The notes: generated by a model not told the origin, from the letters alone. 64,000 nt of DNA from Maratus speciosus (GCA_963932465.1 OZ010796.1:73225974-73289973); one strand, 5' to 3'; positions 11,150 through 22,158 are shown, numbered from the stretch's first letter. A program made the numbers and translations.

Positions 11150-11882
11150 CATATTAAACGCCCTACCCTTCCACAAACCGCTGGTCAATGTCTTAAAATC
11201 GCTTTAAAAATTTTCCGTGAAAAATTCCGTACTCGGGGCACACTTCTCACAGTCTCAGTCTTCAAAGGGTACAGTGGTTCCGGCAGATATAACCTTATTA
11301 TAACCTTAAATGAGATAAGGCCAAAAAGAACTTCTTAAAACACCATACAATTTAGAAATGCGAGAGGCTTTTCGAAAGAACTTTTCGAAGTCATCCTTTA
11401 TCATGTACAAAAAGTACGTGCTCCTACTTTGAAGGTAGCAGCAAAACTGAGAGAGAAAAGGTAAGGGAAAGGGTTAGATTGAAGGAACAGCCAGTTGGAA
11501 AATAGAAGGAATCAGCCAATCAGACAACAGCATGACCCAATAAGAAGAAAACAGAATAGAAAGGGAATTATAAAACAAATTGAATAAAAACATAGTCAAA
11601 GAATACGAATATGTAAAATATATAAATGAATAAAGAAATAAAGAAATAAAATAGAAATAAATAAATAAATAATAAAATAAATAAATAATTAATTAAAAAA
11701 TAAATAATTAAAAACTAAGTAATTAAAAAACTAAAATAAATTTAAAAAAAAAAAAATAATAATAATAATAATAACATATGCAATAGTAAAAATTATAAAA
11801 ATTTGGTGGAAAAAGTAGGAATAAAAAAAAATATTTTTTTATTAATACCAAAACTAATATTTGTTAATTTAAATTATAAATA
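11150..11882. other. Spacer with A/T low-complexity block
   Basis: No gene recognised. Positions 11610-11775 are almost entirely degenerate AAATAAAT and AAT repeats. Frames of 63-71 codons overlapping the ends of this interval have no recognisable content. Confidence 0.5.
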
Positions 11883-12968
11883 TTATAGGGTGGGTGTGAA
11901 CAAGTTTTTCAAAGCTGCAGAGAACATCGTAGAATCTGATTTTTCATTCAATTCAGAAGTGCTATTGGCATTAAAGACTACTTTTGCATTTTGAAAATTA
12001 AAACTATGGCCAGAATCCCAAGAATACTTGGCAATGATAACGAGAGTGCTCTTTTAAGCGGATTTCGAGATTTATTTTTGTTTGGCCAATAAAAGATAAA
12101 TGACAACCATTACATGGAACATTATACATTTCCTAATTTAGGAAGATGAGGAAACTGGATTTTGGAGGGGAATTGGAATTTATTGTCAGGTTTAAAGGTA
12201 ACATTAAAGTTGAAACGTTTTAAAACTTTAGATAATTTCAAACATAAAGGAGTATAAAAAGGCAGAACAATCAAATTATCAATTTTGGTTTTCACAATTT
12301 TAGGTAGAGTAGATTTGCTATGGGTGTCTATTGAATTTCTTTACAGCTTCATTAATATCAGAAGGGCTGAAACATCTTTTGTCAGCAACAGATTTTATGT
12401 AATTAAGTTCATCCTTATGAGAGGCAGCCTCTGAACAAGTTTTGAGGACACAGTTTACATAAGTATAAAAGACATCGATTTTCTGGTTAGCTGGATGATT
12501 TGAGAGAGCATGAGGTGGGTTACAGACAAAGTACATCTATAAACACAGGTTTTGAAAAAATAATCACATTGGGTATCTAAAACATCAAGGAAAGGAAGTT
12601 TATTACAATTTTCTAACTCAGTAAACTGAATATGTGGGTCGATGGAATTAACAGGTTGAAGGATAGTGAACATACCAAAAGGATCATCAACTAAAACAAA
12701 AGTATCATCAACATAGCGCATCCAACGTTTAAAATTTAACAGATTCAACAATTTTTCCCATATTAAAGTCGTATTGCTTGTAAAATCTATTATCAAATTA
12801 AAAAGTAGTATGACTGATGCAAATTTTAGTTAAGTTAATAAAATCTTTGACTTCAATATCAGAATAATGAAATTCACGTAAATCTACACCCCAAACATGA
12901 AAGGGCACCTTCAATTGGAACATTAGTAAATAACGATTTGACATCAAGTGAAACTATAGAATAATTGG
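11883..12968 (-). pseudogene. Penelope-like element: degraded reverse transcriptase plus GIY-YIG endonuclease
   Basis: Read on the minus strand from 12968, the sequence first gives SIVSLDVKSLFTNVPIEGAL, an RT segment with the first catalytic Asp region. After a frameshift come FDNRFYKQYDFNMG and, following a deletion of the usual SP-rich loop, KRWMRYVDDTFVLVDD with the YVDD box. Then come IQFTELENCNKLPFLDVL, SNHPANQKIDVF, a 3' connector (KIVKTKIDNLIVLPFYTPL), a GIY-YIG-type block NVPCNGCHLSFIGQTKI with LEIRLKEHSRYH, and a tail with GHSFNFQNAKVVF. The order RT, linker, C-terminal GIY-YIG is diagnostic of Penelope-like retroelements. At least three frameshifts and internal stops make it inactive. 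The protein start and both element ends are not resolved. Confidence 0.88.
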
Positions 12969-13023
12969 ATGGGTTTAAGTTCTTATCGTATCACACCAGC
13001 TTTTTCATCATTAATTGTCTTAA

Positions 13024-13407
13024 GGGTATATTCCAATCCAAACTACTTATTTTCTGATTTATTTTTAAATTTATTTTTGCTCTCAAACGCATCAAACTGG
13101 CAAATTCTCTTATTTAGAAACTACATGTGCCGTGCTCTCGATTTTTTGATTAAATGCAGAAAATATTGGAAAAAGTGCTGTCAAAGTGGGCGTTTTGAAC
13201 CGAATTTTCCAAAGTGGGAGATCTGGGAATGAAAAAAAAATGGTCATACTGAGAAAATGATTGTTTAAAAATCAATTTCTAATCAATTGAGCTAAAAATG
13301 AAACCACACGGCCTCTTATACATCTCTTCAAAAATCACCTCAGCAAGTTTCATGTTTTTACTTTTAAAAATGAGTCTGAAAATGGCTCAGAAAAATTCGA
13401 GCTGTTT
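13024..13407. repeat. Diverged relative of TTAA MITE family A
   Basis: TTAA lies at 13020-13023 and 13408-13411. The left end GGGTATATTCCAATCC and internal TTTTTGCTCTCAAACGCAT and GGGCGTTTTGAACCGAATTT align with family A, but the right end differs (GAGCTGTTTTTAA). The right boundary is uncertain. Confidence 0.45.
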
Positions 13408-13411
13408 TTAA

Positions 13412-13979
13412 CACTAGTAAAGCTATGGCACACTACTTCAAAAAAATCTGTACTAACTTTGGAATAGATCTTCGTTTCATTCTGTCTTTTAAAATGTAAT
13501 TCGTAAAATTTCTTACAAGATCAACATTATTATACAAATAAAATACATGTTTAACTAATAATAAAACTTCTTAAAACTGTTGAAATGTTAGAGTTCACAA
13601 AAGTTTTGTTTAAAATTGTTTACCTTCATCAATAATATTCACATCAAATTATTATTTAATTTTGTTGTGCAACTGATAATCATAACTTTTCGCCCACACG
13701 GATCTTGTTTCTTCGATCTCGGTCTCTCAATTTAAATTTAATATACGCAATAAGATTTAATCGATCTGATGCCAAAGTTATTTCATTTTCTATAAAAATA
13801 TCAGGTTCTTTACAGTATCGATTGAAGTAGGAAAGACCTGTATACAGGATAATTCAAAAAAGATTGGTCAAACTTTAATAATTTTTTACTCATACACTGT
13901 TAAAGCAGACACATTTTTTTTTGTTGTTGTTGTTGTTTTCTTAATCTACGAAAATATAATAGAACCACGAACAAAAATG
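13412..13979. other. AT-rich spacer, no gene seen
   Basis: Contains a (TTG)n microsatellite at 13920-13938. A TATACAGGATAATTCAAAAA phrase near 13840 resembles a mariner end, but no partner was found. Confidence 0.4.
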
Positions 13980-13981
13980 TA

Positions 13982-14400
13982 CAGTCGTAGGGAAAAAAAA
14001 GTAAACACCCCCTACTAATTCTGCAACTAATTATAATAGAAGAAAGTTACTGGTACCAACCGATTGGAAATAAAGTCTACTTTTAAATGATGTATATAAA
14101 ATTTGCTTAGGGGGCCATTTACAAATCAAAACCGGACCAAACTTTGTTTTTTTTTTGTTCAATCGCAACAACCAATTTTGACATTATATTTTAAATCTTC
14201 GGTTCAAACTATGCTTAGAAACTTTTCTAATCATTTGAATGATAAGTTTTTGAATTATAAACATTCAAAATTTAGAGCTTCTCATGCTAAATTACATTTT
14301 CATATTTTTATTAATATCTCCCAAATTATAATCCTAAAGCAATAATTTTGCGTGTGGTTTTACAACATTAAAAAACCCAAAACTTAAATACATTGAATTT
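13982..14400. mobile_element. Truncated copy of the CAGTCGTGG Tc1-like element
   Basis: TA at 13980-13981 is followed by CAGTCGTAGGGAAAAAAAAG and TAAACACCCCCTACTAA. The sequence aligns with the left 380 bp of the element at 20336-22841, including GTCTACTTTTAAATGA and TGATAAGTTTTTGAATTAT. No right TIR is present. An 80-codon frame at 14103-14345 has no recognisable content. Confidence 0.7.
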
Positions 14401-14500
14401 ATACATGCCAGAGTAACAAAATAATATTAATTTTATTGCTAATATTAATGCTTTTAATTTATCATGTTTGTCTGTGAAACATGTATATGTATATTGAACA
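14398..14500. repeat. Short interspersed duplicate of 31748-31850
   Basis: Both loci share TTTATACATG, ACAAAAYAATATTAATTTTA and TTTATCATGTTTGTCTGT in the same order and orientation. The family is not recognised. Confidence 0.55.
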
Positions 14501-15188
14501 TGAAAATGTTCCATTGAGAATGGATAGCGTACGATAAACCTATATTACGGTTTGAGAAAACTGATTTATCCATACAATATTATAAATGCAAAATTGTGTA
14601 AAAGTTTGAGTGAAGTCAATGTCCAACCGGATGAATTAATGCTTTTGTATATTTGCATATAGATGGATTAGAACTCAGAAGTGAACATAGGCTGTGTTTT
14701 ATTTATTTTATTCAAATATTTTTCTTAATAATTCAAAATTTCATTATTTTTTTCATACAGAATCAATTGACATTATTGCAATAAAATTTGACCATCTTTT
14801 TTATCGCGTTGCCAAAAATGAAAGTCTGGAATAATAATTTCACCTCAATAATTAATTTTCAAATGAAAGACTTTCCCGTAAAAAAAGAAAATGTAATAAA
14901 AAAAAATTGAGAATAAAATTGTATTCATATATTCCGTTTTATATGAATATGACGTCATATTGGAAATAAAACGGAAATTTTCAAGTATTTCTTAATAATA
15001 TAAGGTGCGTTAAAATGAATGAGTTAAGGAAATCATGCGAATAGGACGTCCTATATGGAAAATAAAACGGATATGCTTTGATGTTGAAATAAAATGGCCT
15101 TGATGACGGTTTATCGTTTGTGCAAGGTTAAAAAAGATTTAATTTTTTATTTAAAATTGAAACAAATTAAAAAAAAAAAGTTTTAAAG
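14501..15188. other. AT-rich spacer with a CRE-like octamer
   Basis: The only distinct signals are TGACGTCA at 14950-14957 inside an imperfect palindrome and two related GGAAAATAAAACGGA phrases near 14970 and 15056. No gene recognised. Confidence 0.4.
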
Positions 15189-15204
15189 GAAAATGGATAG
15201 TAAA

Positions 15205-15447
15205 AAAAAAAAAAAAAAAAACTAAACCTGTGGCTGTAGATCCATGAAGGGCCTACTGTGTACAACTCTGTTTACTTGACCTTGGCCCCTGAGGTGCTAT
15301 GCAGCATGTGCCCCGGCCAGGTGGTCAGCCCAACGCGAGACGCTCGGTGTTTAGTTCCCAAGCAAGTTTGGTATTTATTTTATCGACCCCGAAAGGATGA
15401 AAGGTAGCGTGGCAGACAGGCGTGCTGACCACTACACTACTGGGCTT
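15205..15447 (-). mobile_element. tRNA-derived SINE-like insertion
   Basis: A perfect 16-bp target duplication, GAAAATGGATAGTAAA, lies at 15189-15204 and 15448-15463. On the minus strand the element starts AGCCCAGTAGTGTAGTGGTC, resembling a tRNA head with a pol III A box. It later carries CCTTTCGGGGTCGATAAA, a block I recall from SINEs of several invertebrates, and ends in a T run (A run 15202-15221 on the plus strand). The 16-bp duplication implies target-primed reverse transcription. The family name is not known to me. Confidence 0.72.
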
Positions 15448-15463
15448 GAAAATGGATAGTAAA

Positions 15464-16641
15464 CGTCAATAACATGCACAGCAAAAGTATCCGTACCGAA
15501 AATGACGTCATGACTAGCGGCAAATAGTTATTTTTATTCTTAAAAACTATAAAATGAACTCGATTGCATAAAAAAAAAATTAACGAGTGTTAATTCTTAT
15601 AGCCGTTTATTTCAGAATATATGAATAATTTTTTTTTTTTTCTTTAAAGAAAGCATTTTCATTCGTAAAACAAAGGTTTAATAGGATTGCGGCAAAGAAA
15701 AATCATTTTCTCTTGACCAGTATCGAAATTAAGGCGCGGGACCTCGAAGTATATTGGAGACACGTTTGTAAATCGTAGTTTGTCAACCGGATTTTAATTC
15801 CTGATTTCTTTTAGCTTTAAATTTCTAAAAATATTTTGTTATTTTTAAAAATATCTTTTAAAAATATTTTTGTTATAAGGGATTTTTGTTAAGTCCTATA
15901 GGATGCAATGAATACGTATACAAATTTTACACCAAATACCACCTAAAATATATTGTTGCAGTAGAATTCGCCCAGTGTTGTTTTTCGTTTTTCGAAGAAA
16001 GATTCGTGGAGTTCAACGTTTTTATTTGGCCCTCCCGTTTTCATTGGTTGCAATTTCATTTTCACAATTGTTGCAAAAATGAAATTGTTTCGCAATTGTT
16101 ATTTGGCACAAAATTAATTTTTTTTTATGACTGAGTTCTGTCAAGGTCCCTAAAAATAAGAAATTTCGTATTATCTGCTATAAAATGTGTTAAAGAGTTG
16201 GTTAATTATGTATGTTGTTATATTTGGTAGTGAATTGTTTTGCTTAATTAATACATTTATCTTTCTTTTCATGTTACGTGATCGAAGTCGCAGTAACAGC
16301 TAATATACGTTAAAAACGACTCGAAAACGTTTCCGAAAAGCAATGGCAGCAAAAGAAACTTTGTTTTTAGAAATGCTTCTTTAAATCTCGAAAATAGATT
16401 GGTTTCTGAGGTTTCTAAAGGTAAAGAATGCTTTTCGGAATCGTGAGTCACTCGGAAGAAGTTTTTGTATAGTTTCGTTCGTGGTTATATTATATTTTTC
16501 TAGATCTGTCTTTTTTTATAGTGTTCTCTTCAGAAAAATATGACTTGCACCATCTCTTCAGCAAGCACTTTCTGTCCTCAGAGCTCCTGTCAATTAGGTC
16601 CAATTTAGCCACTGATAAAACACATTCCCAAGTGCATAATA
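15464..16641. other. AT-rich spacer, no gene seen
   Basis: TGACGTCA occurs at 15503-15510, and a TTACGTGATCGAAGTCGC phrase near 16275 resembles part of MITE family A. Frames of 60-82 codons here lack recognisable domains. Confidence 0.4.
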
Positions 16642-16702
16642 TAGGGTAAGTACGGGAGATATGGACCACAGGGTGGGATGGACCAGTCAAATATTTCGTT
16701 AA

Positions 16703-18203
16703 GAGGCTACTTCAGCCAAGTGAAAAGACCCGTTCGCTAATGCTAATCCTATGGAAGAAATTTATAACGATATCTCGATTGCATTTCGATATTTTTAAAT
16801 GAATTTTTTTACATTGGACAGCTGAGATCGATCTGTACAAAGGCCGTTTTTTACTTTTTTGATTTCGATTGCAGATATTTTTTTATGAGGATGCTTTCAG
16901 TTTGGAACAGGATTGCCGGCTTTTAGCCAGGCCAAAAAAAGCCGGCCGGCTTTTTTTGGTTTTAACCACTTAAAAAAAGCCGGCTTTTATTTTTTAAAGT
17001 TGGTTTACAGTTAATTTGTTTTAAATTTGGATCAATTAATTTTTAATACACTTATAAATATTTTCTACTAAAAAAAATTATAGATTTCTATTAAATTTTG
17101 TCAAATAAATAAGTCTATAACTTCTAGAAGGCAAATGTGAAGGCATTATGCCTGAATATATATATATATAAACATTGAAAATAATATAAGTTAGGCTCCA
17201 AACTGGTATTTTGAAATTCTATATTACATAGCTCCACATACACTACACATTTTAAAGATTATATTTAATTAATGACAAAATGTAGCACATCAAAATGGAA
17301 ACATTCTTGTGTGTCCATATGGAGAAATTAAGTTATAAATGTTAAAAGAGAAATTAGAAAGGATATAATATTTGAGGAGAGTGGTACATAATAAAAAATA
17401 GAGCATTTAAACAAGAAGAAAAAATTCTCTAAATAAAATTTTGAAAAGCTTGTTAAGCATATTCATGCATATGTTGTTCGCAATGTTTTTAATAGTGAGA
17501 AATGGTGTTTTTATTAATATGACTATGTATAATTTTAAATGTTTACTAGAAATAAAATAGGACTTGTATATTAATAGCTCTTAAAATTAAGTAATAAAAC
17601 TTGTAGCTAATTAACTATTGTCCTCTTTAATTTTATAAAGCAGTAAAAATGAAAAAAATTGGCAGTTGGTATGGCCCTTTTAAAATTTAGCTGGCATATT
17701 TGCAATTGTGACTACAAATCACTAGCAAAACCATCTAAGTTTTATTCCAGTATTAATGTCCTCATTATTGAGAAATTGTGTTACTTATTAAACTCTAAAT
17801 CAATTAAATGTCATTAAAACTAATTAAAAACACTTTAAAATGTGTAGTTTATAATTACAATGCTTCATTGTATAAAAGCCAATTATGGCCAAAAAAGGCC
17901 AATTTTGGCCAAAAAAAGCCGGTTAAAACCAATAAAAGCCACCGGGCTGGCTTTTTTTAATTTTAGCCGGCTTTTTTAAAATCCTGGTTTGGAAACCGGT
18001 TCCGAAAATGAAAGTGTCCTCATTAAAAATATCTGTAAACAAAATCGAAAAAGTAAAAAACGACCTTTGTACAGATCGATCTTAGCTATCCAATGCAAAA
18101 GAATCATTTTAAAATATTAAAATGCAATCGAGATATCGTTATAAATTTCTTCCATAGGATTAGCATTAACGAACGGGTCTTTTCACTTGACTGAAGTAGC
18201 CTC
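16703..18203. mobile_element. Palindromic TTAA MITE interrupted by a hAT
   Basis: TTAA at 16699-16702 and 18204-18207. Inverted arms of about 210 bp begin GAGGCTACTTCAGCCAAG and, from the right, GAGGCTACTTCAGTCAAG. They run inward through TATCTCGATTGCATTT to a centre GGAAACCGGTTCC. Without the inserted hAT (16908-17986) and its 8-bp duplication it is about 415 bp and almost wholly self-complementary. Confidence 0.85.
16908..17986. mobile_element. hAT-type transposon with GCCGGC subterminal repeats
   Basis: An 8-bp target duplication GTTTGGAA lies at 16900-16907 and 17987-17994. The ends are CAGGATTGCCGGCTTTTAG and, read inward from the right, CAGGATTTTAAAAAAGCCGG. Both ends carry clusters of AAAAAGCCGGC and GGCCAAAAA blocks within about 100 bp. 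The AT-rich interior shows no recognisable transposase. Confidence 0.9.
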
Positions 18204-18444
18204 TTAATGCGTCGTCCCACAGAGGGTGCATGCAGCTATCTTAGTCAGACACTTAAAGATATTTTGTATGACGTACAACATCTTGCTTCCCAAAAAACAT
18301 TATATTTTTTCAGCTGAAAATCATTATCGCTTTTGGTAAGACAAATAACATATGGTTATAATTATGCATTCAAAGATTTTTATTTATATGTGATTCATCT
18401 ACAAAGGGCGTTCCATAATAACTGAGAGTAAAATCATAAAAAAA

Positions 18445-18579
18445 TCAAGAAATATATTTACATAAAAATGTACACCATTCTTCTTCAAAACACCTTCCCT
18501 CAGATGATATGCAATGGTCCCACCGTTCAACACACTTTTCAAAACATGTAGAGAAACCGTTTTCTGGAAGCTGCTTCAA
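18445..18579 (-). pseudogene. mariner-like transposase C-terminus, left arm
   Basis: The minus-strand frame LKQLPENGFSTCFEKCVERW, continuing DHCISSEGRCFEEEW to a TGA, is the characteristic end of mariner-family transposases: an LP..W.KCI..EG.YFE-type motif just before the 3' TIR. It is open over 44 codons. All upstream catalytic sequence is missing because the arm is joined to an inverted copy. Confidence 0.75.
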
Positions 18580-18651
18580 AGAAACCTACGCTGCTAAATT
18601 AATTTCTAAATCTGTTGTTGAATCTGTCAGAATCACTTGTTGCAGACTTAA

Positions 18652-19080
18652 AGCTGTTCTCAAATCCAAAGGGTCAACTTTCTGACATAAGTTTTAATTC
18701 ATTTTTGTTCGGAAACGCATGAAACTAGAAGGTGTTGTTATTCAGAAACTATGCCATCAAACTGTTTTCTTCCGTTTTCTTGTAAACGCAATAGATCTTT
18801 CAGAAAATCCTGTCAAAGTTGGCATTTTGAACCGAACTTCCGAACGAAAGAAGAAAATCCAGTCAATAAGAGGAGAAAAATGCCGTGTCACGTGATCAAA
18901 ATCGCTTATAACTCAATAAGTAATGGATTGATCAAAAAATGGAAAAAACAGTTCGATTCCAAATCGCTTCCATGTCCAGGCTTTCCAATTTTATACCTTT
19001 CCGAACTTTCCGTTATAAAATGAATTTGTAAATGTGTCAAAACGTTTTGTGCTTGTTGAGCAGAGCAGTTGAGAACAGCC
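18652..19080. mobile_element. TTAA MITE, family A copy 3 (~429 bp)
   Basis: TTAA at 18648-18651 and 19081-19084. Ends are AGCTGTTCTCAAATCC and GAGAACAGCC. It sits in the spacer between the two fold-back arms and retains TCACGTGATCAAA. Overlapping frames of 66 and 90 codons are family A sequence and not genes. Confidence 0.85.
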
Positions 19081-19232
19081 TTAATAAGAAGTTCAAAATG
19101 ATGCACACAAGTTTCATCTCCTGTTATTAGAGTCTTTAGGAAATTCGGATCATTTTGATCCCATTATCAAGTCAGAAACAAGTGATTCTGACAGATTCAA
19201 CAACAGATTCTGAAGTTATTTTAGCAGCGTAG

Positions 19233-19337
19233 GGTTCTTTTGAAAAATGTGTTGAACGATAGAACCATTGCATATCATCTGAGGGAAGTTGTTTTAAAGA
19301 AGAGTGGTGTATTTTTTTATGTAAATATATTCATTGA
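19233..19337 (+). pseudogene. mariner-like transposase C-terminus, right arm
   Basis: Plus-strand mirror of 18445-18579, reading GSFEKCVER, a stop codon, then NHCISSEGSCFKEEW before TGA. It has one internal stop where the left arm has tryptophan, plus several substitutions. Confidence 0.7.
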
Positions 19338-19665
19338 TTTTTTATGATTTTACTCTCAGTTATTATGGAACGCCCTTTGTAGTTTTAATGATGTAATCTC
19401 CGGAAACATTTACGTTTCAAGATAACCTAAAATGGCGACGTAATATCTACGGTGTAAAGTCGGTCTGGATTACACTTCTGACCTACGCGAGATGAACCAT
19501 GTGTAGGCGGGAAAGATGGACCAGGTTTTCTGCCGGGATGGACTCTACAATTTTTAATTTCAATATTTATATTTTTAAAGAGATGAATTTAAAATACTAA
19601 GGGATTGTACTTTTCAGTTTTCAGAAAATGCCGACTACCTATATTAAAAAAAGTTCGTCTCTGGC

Positions 19666-19887
19666 ATGGATATAAACATTCAAGAAATGTGTGACGACGA
19701 GGAATTTAGAAGATTAGAACGAAAACGGATGTGTGGGAACAATGAAACGAAACAAAAAGTAGATTGGATACAGTGTGTTTCTTGTTTGCGTTGGCTTCAT
19801 GAAGGATACTAACGGTTTAAAGTAACATGCGATAATTGTGGGAACAAATTAAATAGAAAGAAAGAAGTTACAGCAAAACAATTTTAA
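19666..19887 (+). pseudogene. Pogo-like transposase, cysteine-rich C-terminal remnant
   Basis: The frame of 73 residues, with one stop after residue 49, contains ERKRMCGNNETKQKVDWIQC, then VSCLRWLHEGY, the stop, and VTCDNCGNKLNRKK. The W-(I/V)-Q-C-x-x-C-x-x-W-x-H-E motif followed by C-x-x-C is typical of the PHD-like or zinc-ribbon tail of DDE_1 transposases. The position conserved as cysteine after HEG is tyrosine here. It lies inside the 16644-20318 element in the expected orientation. The DDE core is missing. Confidence 0.6.
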
Positions 19888-20718
19888 CTTATAGTATATA
19901 AACTATTTTCATAAATAATAATTAAATCTGTTAAGATATTAAAGTTCATGGAACAAATTTAATTTTCATAGGTATATATTAAAAAGTCAAATAATAATTC
20001 ATGTAAACTTAATTGTAAGTGAGTTCATTTAATTTTCATGTAATGAAAATAAACTCTTATAAATTTAATATATGTGCAATTATTTCAATATGTTATTGTG
20101 GTCCATCTCTCCCGGAGTAGTCCGGGTGAGATGGACCATACAGTAAAAATTTTAAAAAATTATAAAAGGATTTTTTTTAAAGATATGAACTTCTGCATTA
20201 GTACTTTTAAAGAAACATCGTACACTATACATATATACTGTGAAAAGTAAAATATATGTAAATATATGGCTATTAGAGAGCAAGGAAAAAACGTGGTCCA
20301 TATCTCCCGTAATTACACTACACATTCATACTGTACAGTCGTGGAAAAAAAAAAGTAAACACCCCCTACTAACTCCTCGACAAATTATCGTAGACGAAAG
20401 TTACGGGTACCGAACGATTGGAAATAAAGTCTACTTTTAAATGACGTATATAAAATTTGCTTAAGGGGCCATCTACCTATTAAAATGAATTCAAACTTCA
20501 TTTTTTTCAATGGCAATACCCAATTTTAACGAGATATTTCAAATCTTTGATTAAAACTATGCCTAGACACCAAATTTCAAGTCATTTGAATGATAAGTTT
20601 TTGAATTATGAACATTCAAAATTTAGTGCTTCCAATGTTAAATTGCATTTTCATATTTTTATTTATAACTTCTGAAATTATGATCCTAATGTTTTAATTT
20701 TTTGTGTAGCAATAATAC

Positions 20719-22158
20719 TAGAGGTCTGCACGGGCCGGAATTTCCGGGCCCGGGCCCGACCCGGCCCGAACGAAAGCTATCTTGGCCCGGCCCGGTGTAA
20801 GAATTGAAAATTGGGCCCGAGCCCGGCCCGGCCCGTTTGCATTTTTACAGTTCTCGGCCCGGCCCGTACAAAAATTAGTGAAAACTGGACCGGCCCGGCC
20901 CGGCCCGGCCCGGCCCGATTCAATTTCTACAAAAAAAATCCGTTTTTTCTCGACATACAATTAAGATTTTTTTAATGAGTACTACGTACATATTTATGGG
21001 AAAATTTTACAGTATATTTTAGATTACTATGTGTTCGCAAAGCAGAAAACACACAATAGTAAACATTAACGATTACACAGTGTTTTAGTCATCGTCTCTA
21101 CAGGCATTTTGAAATTCCAATAAGGATTCATTAAAAAGTTAATGTAGTTCAGAATAAAGGATTAAAAACATGATACCTTTTGAAGCTGTATGATAAAAAG
21201 TAGATTTGCGAAAATAGTTCTCTCATTTTTAAGGCTTTTCTCAAATCGAAAGAAGTTACATTTCGACACATTTGAGAATTCATTTCTTTTCGCAAACGCG
21301 TAAGATTGACAGGTATTCTTATTCAGAAACTATGTAAATGCTGTCTTTTTCATAGATAAAAGCAATATATTTTTCTCTGAAAATACTGCCAAAGTTAGCA
21401 TTATGAATCGAATTTCCGGAAGCGATAGCATAGGAAAGGAGAAAAATGTACAGTCACATGACAAGACTCTCTGTTATCTCTGTAAGTAATTTATCAAATA
21501 TGGAGAAAGCTATTCGTTTCCAAATGCCTTCAATAGTCAGGCCTGTGAATTTTATGCCTTTATAGTTAAAAATGAGTCAGAAAATGTGTTTGAAAGTTTC
21601 GCATTGTTGAGCAGTGAATATGAGAACCCCTTAAGGTATATTTCCAAAGATACTGTTAACAGAAGTTCATTATCACTATTAATACTTTTACAAAACATAA
21701 TGCCTGTCCTACACATCCTGAGATCGATTAAGACCAGTTCCGTCCCGGCACAAGTCTGCTGAAAAAAAAATTAAACCCGTAATCAGACATCTTGTAACTG
21801 TACGATGCCGATCTCTACGATGGACATGTTACATATCTGTATTAATGTTGTTCAACTCGCATCGGCTCGTAACGCACATTTATACTTCTCGAGAAAATCA
21901 TATTCATTGAAAATGGCTCGTATTTTATCTGCTTCGCTTGAATTCTTATATCGGGCGGATAGGCCCGATTAATTTTTTTTATCTGCCCGGCCCGGCCCTG
22001 CAGGCCCGTTCAATTTTTTTGCCGGCCCAGCCCGGCCCGTTGAAAAAATTGTCCTAATTCTGCCGGCCCGGCCCGGAGTGGCCCGTTGGAAAATTCGCCT
22101 TAATTCCGCCGGGCCGGGTACGGGCCTCGGGCCAAGCCCGGGCCCGTGCAGACCTCTA
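20719..22158. mobile_element. hAT-type transposon with GGCCCG subterminal arrays
   Basis: Perfect 8-bp duplication AATAATAC at 20711-20718 and 22159-22166. Perfect inverted ends TAGAGGTCTGCACGGGCC, followed on both sides by 150-240 bp of short GGCCCG, CCCGGCC and GCCCGA repeats in an AT-rich interior. Proline-, arginine- and glycine-rich frames over these arrays (60-80 codons) are repeat artefacts. A diverged TTAA family A copy is nested inside. Confidence 0.92.
21233..21630. mobile_element. TTAA MITE, diverged family A copy nested in the hAT
   Basis: TTAA at 21229-21232 and 21631-21634. Ends are GGCTTTTCTCAAATCG and GAGAACCCC. It is clearly family A but older or a distinct subfamily: the E-box block reads AGTCACATGACAAGA here. 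Confidence 0.75.

Larger units (their letters stand above)
18402..19379. mobile_element. Fold-back mariner formed by two inverted 3' ends
   Basis: TA at 18400-18401 and 19380-19381 flank perfect inverted ends CAAAGGGCGTTCCATAATAA. Homology extends over about 240 bp: 18402-18643 inverted against about 19169-19379. Each arm encodes the C-terminus of a mariner-like transposase reading outward. The right arm lacks about 40 bp present in the left. The centre contains TTAA MITE family A copy 3. Confidence 0.85.
16644..20318 (+). mobile_element. Pogo-like (DDE_1-type) transposon hosting four nested insertions
   Basis: TA at 16642-16643 and 20319-20320 flank ends GGGTAAGTACGGGAGATATG and, read inward from the right, GTGTAATTACGGGAGATATG. 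Further GATGGACC copies sit just inside each end and near 19514, 20104 and 20137. The interior keeps a transposase C-terminal remnant at 19666-19887. Assignment to a pogo-like group rests on that cysteine-rich tail, the TA duplication and the TIR style. Confidence 0.65.

Noticed and set aside
13840..13870. Mariner-like end TATACAGGATAATTCAAAAA
   Set aside because: No inverted partner or target duplication could be found nearby.
20718..20964. Pro/Arg/Ala/Gly-rich reading frames on both strands
   Set aside because: They are translations of the GGCCCG subterminal array of the hAT element at 20719-22158; the mirrored frame at 21969-22178 has the same origin.
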